Shown here: one piece after another, positions 1 to 10,690 of the stretch
Position numbering within the stretch: position 1 is the first letter of the stretch
Layout of the letters: each line of letters starts with the position of its first letter
Assembly (NCBI RefSeq): GCF_029962835.1
Contig: NC_080579.1
Coordinates: 81,051,959-81,115,958, forward strand
From: Magnolia sinica
Lineage: Eukaryota; Streptophyta; Magnoliopsida; Magnoliales; Magnoliaceae
DNA: 64,000 nucleotides
Direction of reading: 5' to 3'
Made by a program: the position numbers and the translations under genes
The notes under the pieces: generated by a model
What the model saw: the letters and a program-made list of their open reading frames with translations, nothing else
What the model was told of the DNA's origin: nothing
Databases searched by the model: none

Positions 1-1935
1 CACCCATTCAATCAAGACATTCACAAGTCTAGCATATGTAGTAGCATACTCACAAGACTTGCTCGTGATTTCTTATATACGATGTGTGACCGTAGCATTG
101 ACCTCAGTCGAAGGAGTCCTTTTTTGTACCAACTCGAGTCCATGTGGGACGCTCACTCAAGAATTTAAGGGACTCATTCCCCGAGCCATGTTCTAAAGAA
201 ATTTACATCATATAAGGTAGTTGCATACTTTAACAAATATCAATTATGATCAATAATAACAAGAAAATGTACATGATATGCCATGAGATGCATGTATTAA
301 AATCCATCCATGTAAGTGACTACTTATCTAGTGTGTCCATTTTCCTTTAAACCATTTGGGCTTCTTGATCATCTCCCTAATGATCTACCGACTATATTCT
401 CATTTTCTTTCTTTGGACAGTGTTCTCTTTCGAGACATGACTATAATGAAAGGATTTGGTTAATGCATTACACTAGTCAATTATTCTACATACTAATAAT
501 TGAAAACAACAATCATCAACAATCAAACCGATGATTGGCTAAAATGGCCCTTGGTCCTTAAATCCATGCTATAGTTGATACGTTATATTGATAATACTAC
601 ATCTTAAATACGATCCGAATCATTCATCAAGTCTAATTCTTATATTTATGTTAAGATCTTGCTTTAAGCTACATTATATGCTAAGATCCATCCAATTTGA
701 CCATTGAATTTCATGATTCATCTCAACTTTGGATTTAAAGGTTATGTCAGGTGGATCTTACTTTCCTTACATTAAACCTTCCAATTTATGTGTCTATACA
801 GAAAATAAACGGTTGGATTGGGCTTGATCAGAATGTTAATGGTCTAAGTTGATCATTTTACCCTTTTCCTCTAGATCCTTTGACTTGGATTTAAGATAGG
901 TCCAGTGACCGTGATGATTATGTTCAGATCATGATTCTATACATGAATTACACCACAAAAATCTTCAGATAAGCACATATACCGTTGAATCTTATTTTAG
1001 GCATTGGGTCCCACTTTTGATGTATGATTTAAAGTTGCGGCGCACACTGATCTACCGCCTGGTCACTAGTGGGCATGGTATCCATGGCTAAATTAGATCT
1101 CATTTCTTATTTTTAGTTTTCAGATCAAGGTCTAAAGGTGGGGTACACCGAAATCAAGATATATAATAAATCAAGGGTTCTAATGCAGGGCATATATTGG
1201 CCTAACAATTCAAATCATAAAAACTGGTACCATTCCGATCTTTGACAAGATCAGTTTATCCAATCTAAACAAAAATCCTGGTGAGGCCCATTAAGTTGGT
1301 AGAGATCATGCGAGGTGGGGCCCACATGGTCATCTTGCTCCAAATCTAAAATATTCAAAAAAAAAAAAAACAATTTATGGATTCAAATCCATACTATCCA
1401 AAAGTTGATCCCGTGGCGGGCTATCCACTTGATTTAAGGGTTGATTTGTTAATCTTAATGTTTGGGTAATCCAAATTCATAAAATGAATCGGATATCCCT
1501 TCTGCCACGTGGGGCTCATTACATAAAATCGGGATTAATCATACCGTTGATCAAGGGTTATAATCTTAGATTTAGTCATGTCTACAATTGATTACAATTA
1601 CAGGTCCATTTGTACAATTATTCTACATCCATTCCTAAGCATAGAAACATCTTATAAACTTATCACAAGATCATGAGGTGGGGCACATTTATCCGATTAA
1701 ATTCAAATGTTCCCATTACACCAGACCATTCGCTTGTACAAGAAATTTATGGTCCAAAACGGTTTCAAGTCTACATTATTAGAGTCTATTGATAATGAAT
1801 TGGTTATCCTTCATTGGATATGGCCCGCAAGAATATACAGATCTAAATAAAATTCCATGAATCATACATCTCCACCACATACATAATATGAGCAAGATCA
1901 AATAAATCATAGATTCACGAAACACGAAACATACA
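1..1935. other. Intergenic sequence, no recognisable gene
   Basis: AT-rich sequence with no reading frame that resembles a protein I know. There is scattered homology to the GGGCCCAC-type MITE vocabulary (for example around 1310-1330) and a poly-A run near 1357. I see no LTR ends, terminal inverted repeats or RNA gene. It could be old, unrecognisable transposon sequence. Confidence 0.5.
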
Positions 1936-1989
1936 GGGGAAATCGAAATCGGATTGCGTACTGAGTAACATACGGGGGAAATCGAAATC

Positions 1990-2483
1990 GGATTGCGTAC
2001 TGTGTTACTCAGTACGCTCTTATCGTACTGAGTACGCTCAGTTGGGCCCGTAAGTGTATGTGGTTTATACACGCTGTCTAACCGTTTTTTTCAGCTCATT
2101 TAAGGGGCTGAGCCCAAAATTGAAGCATATCCAACGCCCAAGTGCATCATACCACAGGAAACAGTGGGAATAATGATTTCCACCGTTGAAACCTTTCTAG
2201 GCTCTACAGTGATGTTTATTTGTCATCCAACCTGTTCATAAGATCACAAAAACATGGATGAAGGTAAAATACAAATATAAGCTTCATCAAAAACTTTTGT
2301 GGCCCTCGAGAATTTTTCAACAATAGATGTTCAATTCACATTGTTTCCCGTGGTGTGGTCCATTTTATCTTTGGATATGCTTCATTTTTGGACTCAGGCC
2401 CTAAAAATATCTGATAAAATGTATTGAAGAAGTAGATAAAATATATAAATCTCAGTGGACCCCACAGAGTTCACTCACTACGC
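1990..2483. mobile_element. MITE of the GCGTACTGAGTAC family, copy 1
   Basis: The left end begins GGATTGCGTACTG with several GTACTGAGTACGC motifs. The right end carries CCCCACAGAGTTC then CACTACGC. A second copy with the same ends and interior lies at about 13780-14273, where the right end is a clear inverse of the left (GAGTACGCAATCC). The interior contains the mirror-image core common to the MITEs of this window. About 39 bp at the left end is duplicated (1936-1974 and 1975-2013), so the terminus appears twice. It has no coding capacity. Confidence 0.6.
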
Positions 2484-2486
2484 TTA

Positions 2487-2899
2487 GGGCCCGTTTGGCC
2501 GGGTGGATTAGAAGGGATTGAATGCTATTAGGGTGGATGGCATAGATTTCTACGTAATGATGGTGTTGTCGGTGGATTGTCTTGAGATCCATGGGATTGC
2601 TATATCCCTGGATTGTTATATCCAATCTGTTTGGCACACCCGGCCAATCCCGCGATTAAACCTTCCCATCCCTTCGAATCCGTCAAACCAAACACGTCCT
2701 GGGCAAATTTGAACGCATTAGAGTGGATTGGATGGGATTTAAAGGTAATGATGGTGCTGTTAGTGGATTGTCTTAAGATCCATGGGATTGGGATCAGATC
2801 ACCGACTCTGTTTGGCATGCCCGGCCAATCCCGGGATTTAACTTCCAATCCCTTCCAATGCCATCCGGTCCCTTCCAATCCGACCGGCCAAACGGGCCC
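2487..2899. mobile_element. Tourist-like (PIF/Harbinger) MITE, internally dimeric
   Basis: Perfect 16-bp terminal inverted repeats (GGGCCCGTTTGGCCGG at the left, its complement at the right) are flanked by TTA on both sides (2484-2486 and 2900-2902), the classic TSD of PIF/Harbinger elements. The interior is two diverged copies of a unit with a spacing of about 201 bp, each carrying TAATGATGGTG and GATCCATGGGATTG. It is non-autonomous. Confidence 0.8.
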
Positions 2900-2988
2900 T
2901 TAGGGGTGTTTGGCGCATGGTATTGGGAGGGATCAGGTGGGATGGGATTAAAATAACGTACTTATTACATATGGCCAGGGATTGTGCC

Positions 2989-4437
2989 TAGAGTTGGGCA
3001 TCGGTCCTGATCGGATCGGATTAGGTTCAACTCGACCTGATCCGAAATTCTACAGGCTGGACCCGAATCCGATCCGATCCGTGCCCGGATCTGGGTCACA
3101 TGATTCGGACAGATCCGATGAATGGTTTCCACAACTCGAACAGTGTCCGACTCGGTTAGGAAAACCGAGTCGGATCAAATTGGGTAAAATTCGGATATAT
3201 AAAATTAATTAAATTGTTTCATTTGATGTAGTCTACTTTAATCTTTAATATATCTACTTTTTGTATTCAATGGCTAAAATAGTATGTAAAAATTGATGAA
3301 CGGCTTAGATAAAACATACACATCAAGGTGAGCCCCACATGAATATGAAAGAACTTCCAATCTAACGTATACAACGTTTTTACTGAATATCTGACGTGCA
3401 GTGCACGAAAACCAAGCTACTTACCTTTCACGCAAGCAGGGCTGTATAGGGTAATTTTTCAATCCAAGGGAGCAAGGTTTGTAGATCTAACCATAGGATA
3501 TGTGTTATATCAAAACCGTTCATCCATTTTCCAAGCTCGTCTTAAGGCTTGAGACGAAAAATAAGACGGATCTAACTATCGAGTGGACCACACGAATGGT
3601 TTAACCGTGAAAATCATTCTTTGCTGCTATTTGTGGTGTGGGCCACATGATCTTTAGATATTATTTATTTTTTGCATAATACTCTATAATTATCTCTAAA
3701 AGTATATGAACGGTGTAGATATGATAAATACATCTCTATGGGGCCATAACTTCGATCTCCTTTGAACCGTCCGTACAGCACGGAGCTCAAGGAGCGCCTG
3801 CAGCTCGAGAGGCCAGATGTATTATAGCTGTACGCTGTACTGGAAAGCGAAAACGGATAGGCTACTCCTCTGGCCACCGGACGTCCGTCCTCTGTGGGCC
3901 CCACCATGATGTATGTGTTTCATCCATGCCCTCCATTTATTTTTATAGATCATTTTAAGTCATTAGAAAAAAAATGAGGTATATTGAAATCTCAAGTGGA
4001 CCACATTTTAGAAAACAGTGTTGACTAAATTTTGACCATTAAAAATGTTATGTAGGCCATAAAAGTTTTTGATCAAGCTGATATTTATTTTTTCCCTTCA
4101 TCTGGGTCCTCATGACTTGATGAACATATTTTATGCAATTTATGTGTTTTATCCACATCGTCCATTCATTTTTAGGAAAATTATGGTAAAAAATAAAACA
4201 AATATTTTATACTACCCGCTGCCTATCGGTTCGGGTCTGTTCGGTGCTGTTCGGGTCCCAATGGTTCGGGTATCCGGGTCGAGTCGGTCCGGACAGAGGT
4301 CTATCCGGACCTGACCCGAAAAAAAATCGGATCTGGAAACCACAACCTGATCAGGCCCGATCTTGGCCGTCGGTTCTGTTCGGAACGGGTCGGATCGGGT
4401 CGGATCCGCCGGATCAGGTCACAAATGCACACCTCTA
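2989..4437. mobile_element. hAT-like non-autonomous element with 8-bp TSD
   Basis: The element starts TAGAGTTGGGCATCGG and ends with the inverse of TAGAGGTGTGCATTTG. It is flanked by a perfect 8-bp duplication ATTGTGCC (2981-2988 and 4438-4445), the hAT signature. Both ends are packed with short CGGATC/GGGTCGG repeats reading toward the centre, common in subterminal regions of hAT MITEs. The middle (about 3215-4205) holds unrelated AT-rich sequence and fragments of the palindromic MITE family, so it has been inserted into. It encodes no transposase. Confidence 0.75.
3480..4210. repeat. Fragments of the palindromic GGGCCCACC MITE family
   Basis: Two adjoining partial copies. The first runs from about 3480 to 3905 and ends in an inverse-type half with AACGGTGTAGATATGATAA. 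The second starts with CCCCACCATGATGTATGTG at about 3898 and runs to about 4205. Both carry the diagnostic GTGGACCACA and TTTTGATCAAGCTGATATTT stretches. They are nested within the hAT-like element. Confidence 0.5.
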
Positions 4438-4479
4438 ATTGTGCCCTGTTACTAATACGGAGGTACATTTAATGGATAT

Positions 4480-4765
4480 ACCCACCATCATTTTTAACTA
4501 TCAAGAATAACACATATGTGTTATATCGAAATGATTCATCTGTTTTGTAAACTCATTTTATGGCATGGGCCTAAAAATGAGGCAAATCCAAAACTTATGT
4601 GGCCCCAAAGAAGTTTTCAATGGTAGTTGTTCAATCCCTACTGCTTTCTATGGTGGGATCCACTTGAGCCTTAGATCTACCTTCTTTTTTAGCCCATGCT
4701 CTAAAATGATCTCAAAAAATGGGTGGACGGTGTGGATATAGCTCACACATCATGATGGAACCTAC
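4480..4765. repeat. Palindromic MITE family, partial copy
   Basis: Contains the family landmarks in order: a TTCATCTGTTTTG-like stretch, GGCCTAAAAATGAGGC, GGCCCCAAAGAAG, CTACTGCTTTCTATGGTGG, then ATGGGTGGACGGTGTGGATA and CACATCATGATGG. The left side is shortened relative to full copies. Confidence 0.5.
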
Positions 4766-5175
4766 ACAACTGGCTAACATTGAGTGGAATAGGCATGGAC
4801 CTAATGCAATTTCATCTAATCTAATTCAAAGCTTTTTCATTCTTCTCAAACTTTGAGTGGGATTGGCACGGAACCAAATACATTTCATCCCACCTAATCC
4901 CATCTACTACCATGCACCAAGCGCCCTCCTAGCCTACTGAGTTACTACGCAATCCGCTTACGGGAAACCCCTTTTTATAACGTGAATTTTACCACTGTGA
5001 GACTCATTTATGGCCCATTTACCCGCTTAAGCCCACTCCTTTTTACCTCACCAGAATAAGCCCCAGCTATACGGATGACTTGCCAAAGGTAAAAAATGCC
5101 CCTACTTTTACCTTCTACCGGATTGGCTGGTGCTCGAAGACGAGCGCTGACACTCCTCAGACTCCTAGTTGTACG

Positions 5176-5645
5176 AACGGTTCAAAAGAGATCAACGTTA
5201 CATGGGCACCACAGTTATGTATTTATTATATCCACAGAGTTCATCCATATTTCGAGATCATTTTGGAGCATTATCCAAAATAAAAAATAAAAAATCATAT
5301 CCAACGATCAACTGGAGCACACCACAAAGAGCAGCAGGAAAATTGATTTTCCTCGTTAAAAATTTTGTAGGGCCCACCATAACATTTATTTTCCATCCAA
5401 TCTATTCATAGGGTCAAAGACCTAGATGAAGAGGAAAAACAAATTTCATGCTGATCCAAAACTTCTGTAACCCCTAAGAGGATTTCAATGGTAGACGTTC
5501 AATTCCTCACTGCCTTTAATAGTGTGGTCCACTTGATAGTTAGATCTGTCTTATTTTTCGTTTTAAGCCTTAATATGAGCTCGCCAAATAGATGGACGGT
5601 TTTGGATATAAAACAGACCTCATGATGGGACCCACAAAATCAACG
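5176..5645. mobile_element. Palindromic MITE inserted in the left arm
   Basis: Runs from a GGGCACCACAGTTATGTAT-type left end through GAGCACACCACAAAGAGCAG and its mirror (CACTGCCTTTAATAGTGTGG) to ATGGACGGTTTTGGATA and CATGATGGGACCCAC. The right arm lacks this block in the same arrangement, so it postdates formation of the inverted repeat. Confidence 0.6.
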
Positions 5646-5782
5646 AAGATAAATTCCACCGCATTATAAAAAAAAAAAAAAAAAAGGCCAGACCGCCGCC
5701 GCACTACCGCCAGTACTGTGGCAGTGCCGCGCCAATCTAGCAGAGAACTTTTTCCCCCTTTCATTTTTCTCTAATGCATGAT

Positions 5783-5792
5783 TATATATATA

Positions 5793-5853
<61 letters not shown>
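5783..5853. repeat. (TA)n microsatellite
   Basis: About 70 bp of nearly uninterrupted TA dinucleotides in the left arm of the inverted-repeat element. Confidence 0.95.
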
Positions 5854-5857
<4 letters not shown>

Positions 5858-6031
5858 ATAAGCATATAAAAATATTTTTCTATCTTTTAATTCATTTCTT
5901 TGTCTATTTATTTAACAAGCATATCTCTTAAAGTAGAATGAGTTACTCAACGTACCACATGATTTTGGGATAGGAGAAAGTAATTTAGCCAACCAACAAA
6001 GTTATTTTCCAAGATTCCATCGGGTCAATGG

Positions 6032-6496
6032 TTGAAAATCCATTTCAATCACTTCGCAGTCAATTTCAATCAGTTCGCGGTCAATTTCATTCATTTCATT
6101 CACTTTGTGGTCAATTTCATTCACTTCACGGTCAATTTCAATCAGTTTGCGGTAAATTTCATTAACTTTGCGATCAATTTCATGCATTTCAAGGTGAATT
6201 CCCTTCACTTCATGGTCAATTCCATGCATTTCGAGGTCAATTCCCTTCACTTCATGGTCAATTCCATGCATTTCACGGTCAATCCCGGTGATTCCCTCTC
6301 ACTTCACGATCAATTCCCTTCATTTCACGGTCAATTCCATGCATTTCATAGTCAATACCGGTGATTTTGCTTCACTTCGCGGTCAATTCCATGCATTTCA
6401 CGGTCAATTCCCTTCACTTCACGGTCAATTCCATGCATTTCACGGTCAATTCCCTTCACTTCATGGTCAATTCCATGCATTACATGGTCAATCACC
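6032..6496 (+). repeat. 21-bp minisatellite, block 1 (forward)
   Basis: Tandem 21-mers made of TTCACGGTCAATTCC followed by CTTCAC or ATGCAT. The first copies near the arm are more diverged (TTCGCGGTCAATTTC types). Orientation reverses at about 6496. Confidence 0.9.
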
Positions 6497-8094
6497 GGAA
6501 TTAAAGGGGATTGACCGTAAAATGCATTGAATTGACAGCGAAGTGAAAAAGAATCGACGGGATTGACCGTGAAATGTATGAAAATGACCGTGAAGCGAAG
6601 GGAATCAACTATGAAATGCATGGAATTGATCGTGAAGTGAAGAGAATTGACCGTGAAATGCATTGAATTGACCGTAAAGTGAAAGGGAATCGCCGGGATT
6701 GACTGTGAAATGAACGGAAATGACCGTGAAGTGATGGGGATTGATCATGAAATGAATTGAATTGACCGTGAAGTGAAGGGGAATCGCCGGGATTGACCGT
6801 GAAATGAATGGAAATGACCGTGAAGTGAAGGGGATTGATCATGAAATGAATTAAATTGACTGTGAAGTGAAGGGGAATCGCCGAAATTGACCATGAAATA
6901 CATGAAATTGACCGTGAAATGAAGGTAATTGACTGTGAAATGCACGTAATTGACCATGAAGTGAAGGGAATTGACCATGAAATGCATTGAATTGACCGTG
7001 AAGTAAAGGGGAATTGCCAAAATTGATCGTGAAATGCATGGAATTGACCGTGAAGTGAAGGGAATTAACCGTGAAATGCATGGAATTGACCGTGAAGTGA
7101 AGAGGAATGACCGGTATTGATCGTGAAATGCATGGAATTGACCGTGAAATGAAGGGAATTGATCGTGAAATGCACGGAATTGACCGTGAAATGCATTGAA
7201 TTGACCATGAAGTAAAGGGGAATTCCGGAATTGACCTTGAAAAGCATGAAAATGGCCGTGAAATGAAGGGATTTGACCGTGAAATGCACGGAATTGACTG
7301 TGAAGTGAAGGGAATTGACCCTCAAATGCACGGAATTGACCGTGAAGTGAAGGGAATTGACCATGAAATGCATTGAATTAATCGTGAAGTAAAGGGGAAT
7401 CGCCGGAATTGACCCTGAAATGAAGGGAATTGAGCATGAAATGCACAGAATTAACCGTGAAGTGAAGGGAATTGACCGTGAAATGAACCGGAATCACTAG
7501 TATTGACCGTGAAATGAAATGAATTGACCGTGAAATGCACAGAATTGACCATGAAATGCATGAAAATGACTATGAAATGAAGGGAAATGACCGTGAAATG
7601 TACGGAATTGACCGTGAAATGCATTGAATTGACTGTGAAGTGAAGGGGAATCACTGGGATTGACCGTGAAATGCATGGAGTTGACCGTGAAATGAAGGGA
7701 ATTGACCATGAAATGCATGGAATTGACCGTGAAGTAAAGGGAATTGATCGTGAAATGCATGGAATTGACCGTGAAGAGAAGGGGAATCGTCGGGATTGAC
7801 CGTGAAATGCATGGAATTGACCGTGAAATGAAGGGAATTGACCGTGAAATGCACGGAATTGACCGTGAAGTGAAGAGAATTGACCATGAAATGCATGGAA
7901 TTGACCGTGAAATAAAGGGAATTGACCATGAAGTGAATGGAATTGACCATGAAATGCATTGAATTGACCATGAAATGAAAGGGAATCGCCGGGATTGACC
8001 GTGAAATGAATGGAAATGACTGTGAAGTGAAAGGAATCGACCATGAAATGCACAAAATTGACAATGAAGTGAAGGGAATTGACTGTCAATTCAA
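6497..8094 (-). repeat. 21-bp minisatellite, block 2 (reverse)
   Basis: About 1.6 kb of the same unit on the opposite strand (GGAATTGACCGTGAA followed by GTGAAG or ATGCAT types). Occasional longer variants contain GGGGAATCGCCGG. Those variants are not a multiple of three, so they shift reading frame. The block ends where GAATTGACTGTCAATTC marks the next flip. Confidence 0.9.
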
Positions 8095-9908
8095 TTCATT
8101 TGACGGTCAATTCCGGTGATTCTACTTCACTTCACGGTCATTTCCATTCATTTCATGGTCAATTCCCTTCACTTCATGGTCATTTCCATGCATTTCACAG
8201 TCAATTCCCTTCACTTCACGGTCATTTCTATGCATTTCATGGTCAATTCCCTTCACTTCACGGTCATTTCCATGCATTTCACTGTCAATTACGGAGATTC
8301 CACTTTACTTCACAGTCATTTCCATTCATTTCATGGACAATTCCCTTCACTTCATGCTCATTTCCATGCATTTCACTGTCAATTCCCTTCACTTCACGGT
8401 CAATTCCCTTCATTTCATGGTCAATTCCATGCATTTCATGGTCAATTCCCTTCACTGCACGGTCATTTCCATGCATTTCACGGTCAATTTCGGTGATTCC
8501 ACTTCACTTCACAGTTATTTCCATTCATTTCACGGACAATTCCCTTCACTTCACAGTCATTTCTATGCATTTCATGGTCAACTCCCTTCACTTCACGGTC
8601 ATTTTCGTTCTTTTCACGGTCAATTCCCTTCATTTCACGGTCAATTCCATGCATTTCACAGTCAATTCCGGTGATTCCGCTTCACTTCACGGTCATTTCC
8701 ATTCATTTCACGGCAATTCCCTTCACTTCATGGTCATTTCCATGCATTTCATGGTCAATTCCCTTCACTTCACGGTTAATTTCGTGCATTTCACGGTCAA
8801 TTCCCATCATTTCACGGTCAATTCCCATCATTTCACGGTCAATTCCATGCATTTTATGGTCAATTCCGGTGATTCCGCTTCACTTCACGGTCATTTCCAT
8901 GCATTTCAAGGTCAATTCCAGTGATTTCACTTCACTTCACAGTCATTTCCATTCATTTCACGGACAATTCCCTTCACTTCCCGGTCATTTCCATGCATTT
9001 CACGGTCAATTCCCTTCATTTCACGGTCAATTCCATGCATTTCACAGTTAATTCCGGTGATTTCGCTTCACTTCACAGTCATTTCCATTCATTTCATGGT
9101 CAATTCCCTTCACTTCACAATCATTTCCATGCATTTCACGGTCATTTCCATGCATTTCACGGTCAATTCTAGTGATTCCACTTCACTCCACAGTCATTTC
9201 CATTCATTTCACGGACAATTCCCTTCACTTCACGGTCATTTCCATGCATTTCACGGTCAATTCCCTTTACTTCACGGTCAATTCCATGCATTTCACGATC
9301 AATTCCGGCGATTCCGCTTCACTTCACGGTCAATTCTATGTATTTCATGGTCAACTCCCTTCATTTCATGGTCAATTCCATGCATTTCAGGGCCAATTCT
9401 GGCGATTCCTCTTCGCTGCACGGTCATTTTCATTCATTTCATGGTCAATTCGCTTCACTTCACGGTCATTTCTATGCATTTTACGGTCAATTCTGGCGAT
9501 TCCCTTTCACTTCATAGTCAATTCTATGTATTTCACGGTCAATTCCCTTCATTTCACAGTCAATTCCATGCATTTCACGGTCAATTCCCTTCACTTCATG
9601 GTCATTTCCATGCATTTCACGGTCAATTTCGACGATTCCGCTTCACTTCATAGTCAATTCTATGTATTTCGGTCAATTCCATGCATTTCGCAGTCAATTC
9701 CGGTGATGCTCCTTCACTTCATGGTCAATTCAATACATTTCACGGTCAATTCCCTTCACTTCACGGTCATTTCCATGCATTTCACGGTCAATTCCCTTCA
9801 CTTCACGGTCATTTCCATGCATGTCACGGTCAATTCCCTTCACTTCACCATCAATTTCAGTCATTTCATGGTCAATTCCACTCATTTCACGGTCAATCCC
9901 CTTCACTT
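8095..9908 (+). repeat. 21-bp minisatellite, block 3 (forward)
   Basis: About 1.8 kb of forward 21-mers. Units with CATTTCC in place of CAATTCC alternate with the basic unit. About every 150-200 bp there is a 31-nt variant carrying GGTGATTCCGCTTCAC, which gives a higher-order periodicity. All three forward frames are mostly open because 21 is a multiple of three and none of the unit's forward frames holds a stop. Confidence 0.9.
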
Positions 9909-10205
9909 GTAACGATATTGATACTTCTGGTTATTAGCGATATTATCGACGATATCGATATTGTTTCCGTATCCCTGGCCAGCGAAACTTGTAGCGATAC
10001 GGATATTTCCGGTTTATCAGCGATATTATCGACGATATCGATCTTGTTTTCATATCCCTGGCCAGCAAAACTTGTAGCGATACCGATATTTTTAGTTATC
10101 AACGATATCCATATTGTTTCCGTATCCCTGGCCAGCGAAACTTGTAGCGATACCAATATTTCCGGTTATCAGCGATATTATCGATGATATCAATATTATT
10201 TTCGT
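9909..10205. repeat. 82-bp tandem repeat embedded in the minisatellite
   Basis: About 3.5 copies of a different unit. Landmarks are GCGATATTATCGACGATATC, then CGTATCCCTGGCCAGCGAAA and CTTGTAGCGATAC. The unit start recurs at about 9936, 10019, 10101 and 10171. The third interval is about 70 bp because of a roughly 12-bp deletion. Each unit is rich in GATATC/CGATATCG palindromes. It sits exactly where the surrounding minisatellite changes orientation. Confidence 0.85.
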
Positions 10206-10690
10206 ATAGAATTGATTGTGAAGTGAAGCGAAATCACCATAATTGACCGTGAAATGCATGGAAATGACCATGAAGTGAAGGGAATTGATTGTGAAATGCA
10301 TGGAATTGACTGTGAAGTGAAGGGAATTGACCCTGAAATGTATTGAATTGACCATGAAGTAAAGAAGAATCGCCGTAATTGACAGTGAAATACATAGAAT
10401 TGACCATAAGATGTATGGAAATGACCATGAAGTGAAGGGAATTGACCGTGAAATGCATGGAATTGACTGTGAAATGAAGGGAATTGACCGTGAAATACAT
10501 GGAAATGACTGTGAAGTGAAGGGAATTGACCGTGAAATGCATGGAATTGACAGTGAAGTGAAGGAAATTGACCGTGAAATACATGGAATTGACCGTGAAG
10601 TGAAGCGGAATCGCCAGGATTGACCAGGAAATGCATGGAATTGATCGTGAAATAAATGCAATGAATGAAATTGATCGCGAACTAATTGAA
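10206..10690 (-). repeat. 21-bp minisatellite, block 4 (reverse)
   Basis: Reverse-orientation units running into the right arm. The last diverged copies (ATTGATCGCGAACTAATTG) mirror the first diverged copies of block 1, which supports a true inverted structure. Confidence 0.9.

Larger units (their letters stand above)
2903..4926. mobile_element. Probable Harbinger-like element, split by a hAT-like insertion
   Basis: The left end (GGGGTGTTTGGCGCATGG followed by a GGTGGGATG stretch) is the inverse of the right end at about 4880-4926 (CATCCCACCTAATCCC then CCATGCACCAAGCGCCC). The hAT-like element at 2989-4437 lies between the halves. I could not fix a TSD on the right, so the outer boundary is approximate. 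Confidence 0.45.
4975..6060. repeat. Left arm of the large inverted repeat
   Basis: Inverse of 10680-11345, aligned by eye. It has a palindromic MITE inserted at about 5176-5645 that the right arm lacks, and a long (TA)n tract at 5783-5853 where the right arm has a shorter AT-rich stretch. The inner part contains CAATGGTTGAAAATCC and TTCCAAGATTCCAT, which the right arm matches as GGATTTTCGACCATTG and ATGGAATCTTGGAA. Confidence 0.65.

Noticed and set aside
9909..10205. 82-bp repeat considered as a centromeric satellite
   Set aside because: Only about 3.5 copies, embedded in another array; nothing here shows centromere function.
6032..10690. Regularly spaced short repeats, considered as a CRISPR array
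   Set aside because: There are no unique spacers between repeats, the orientation flips, and the context is a plant genome.
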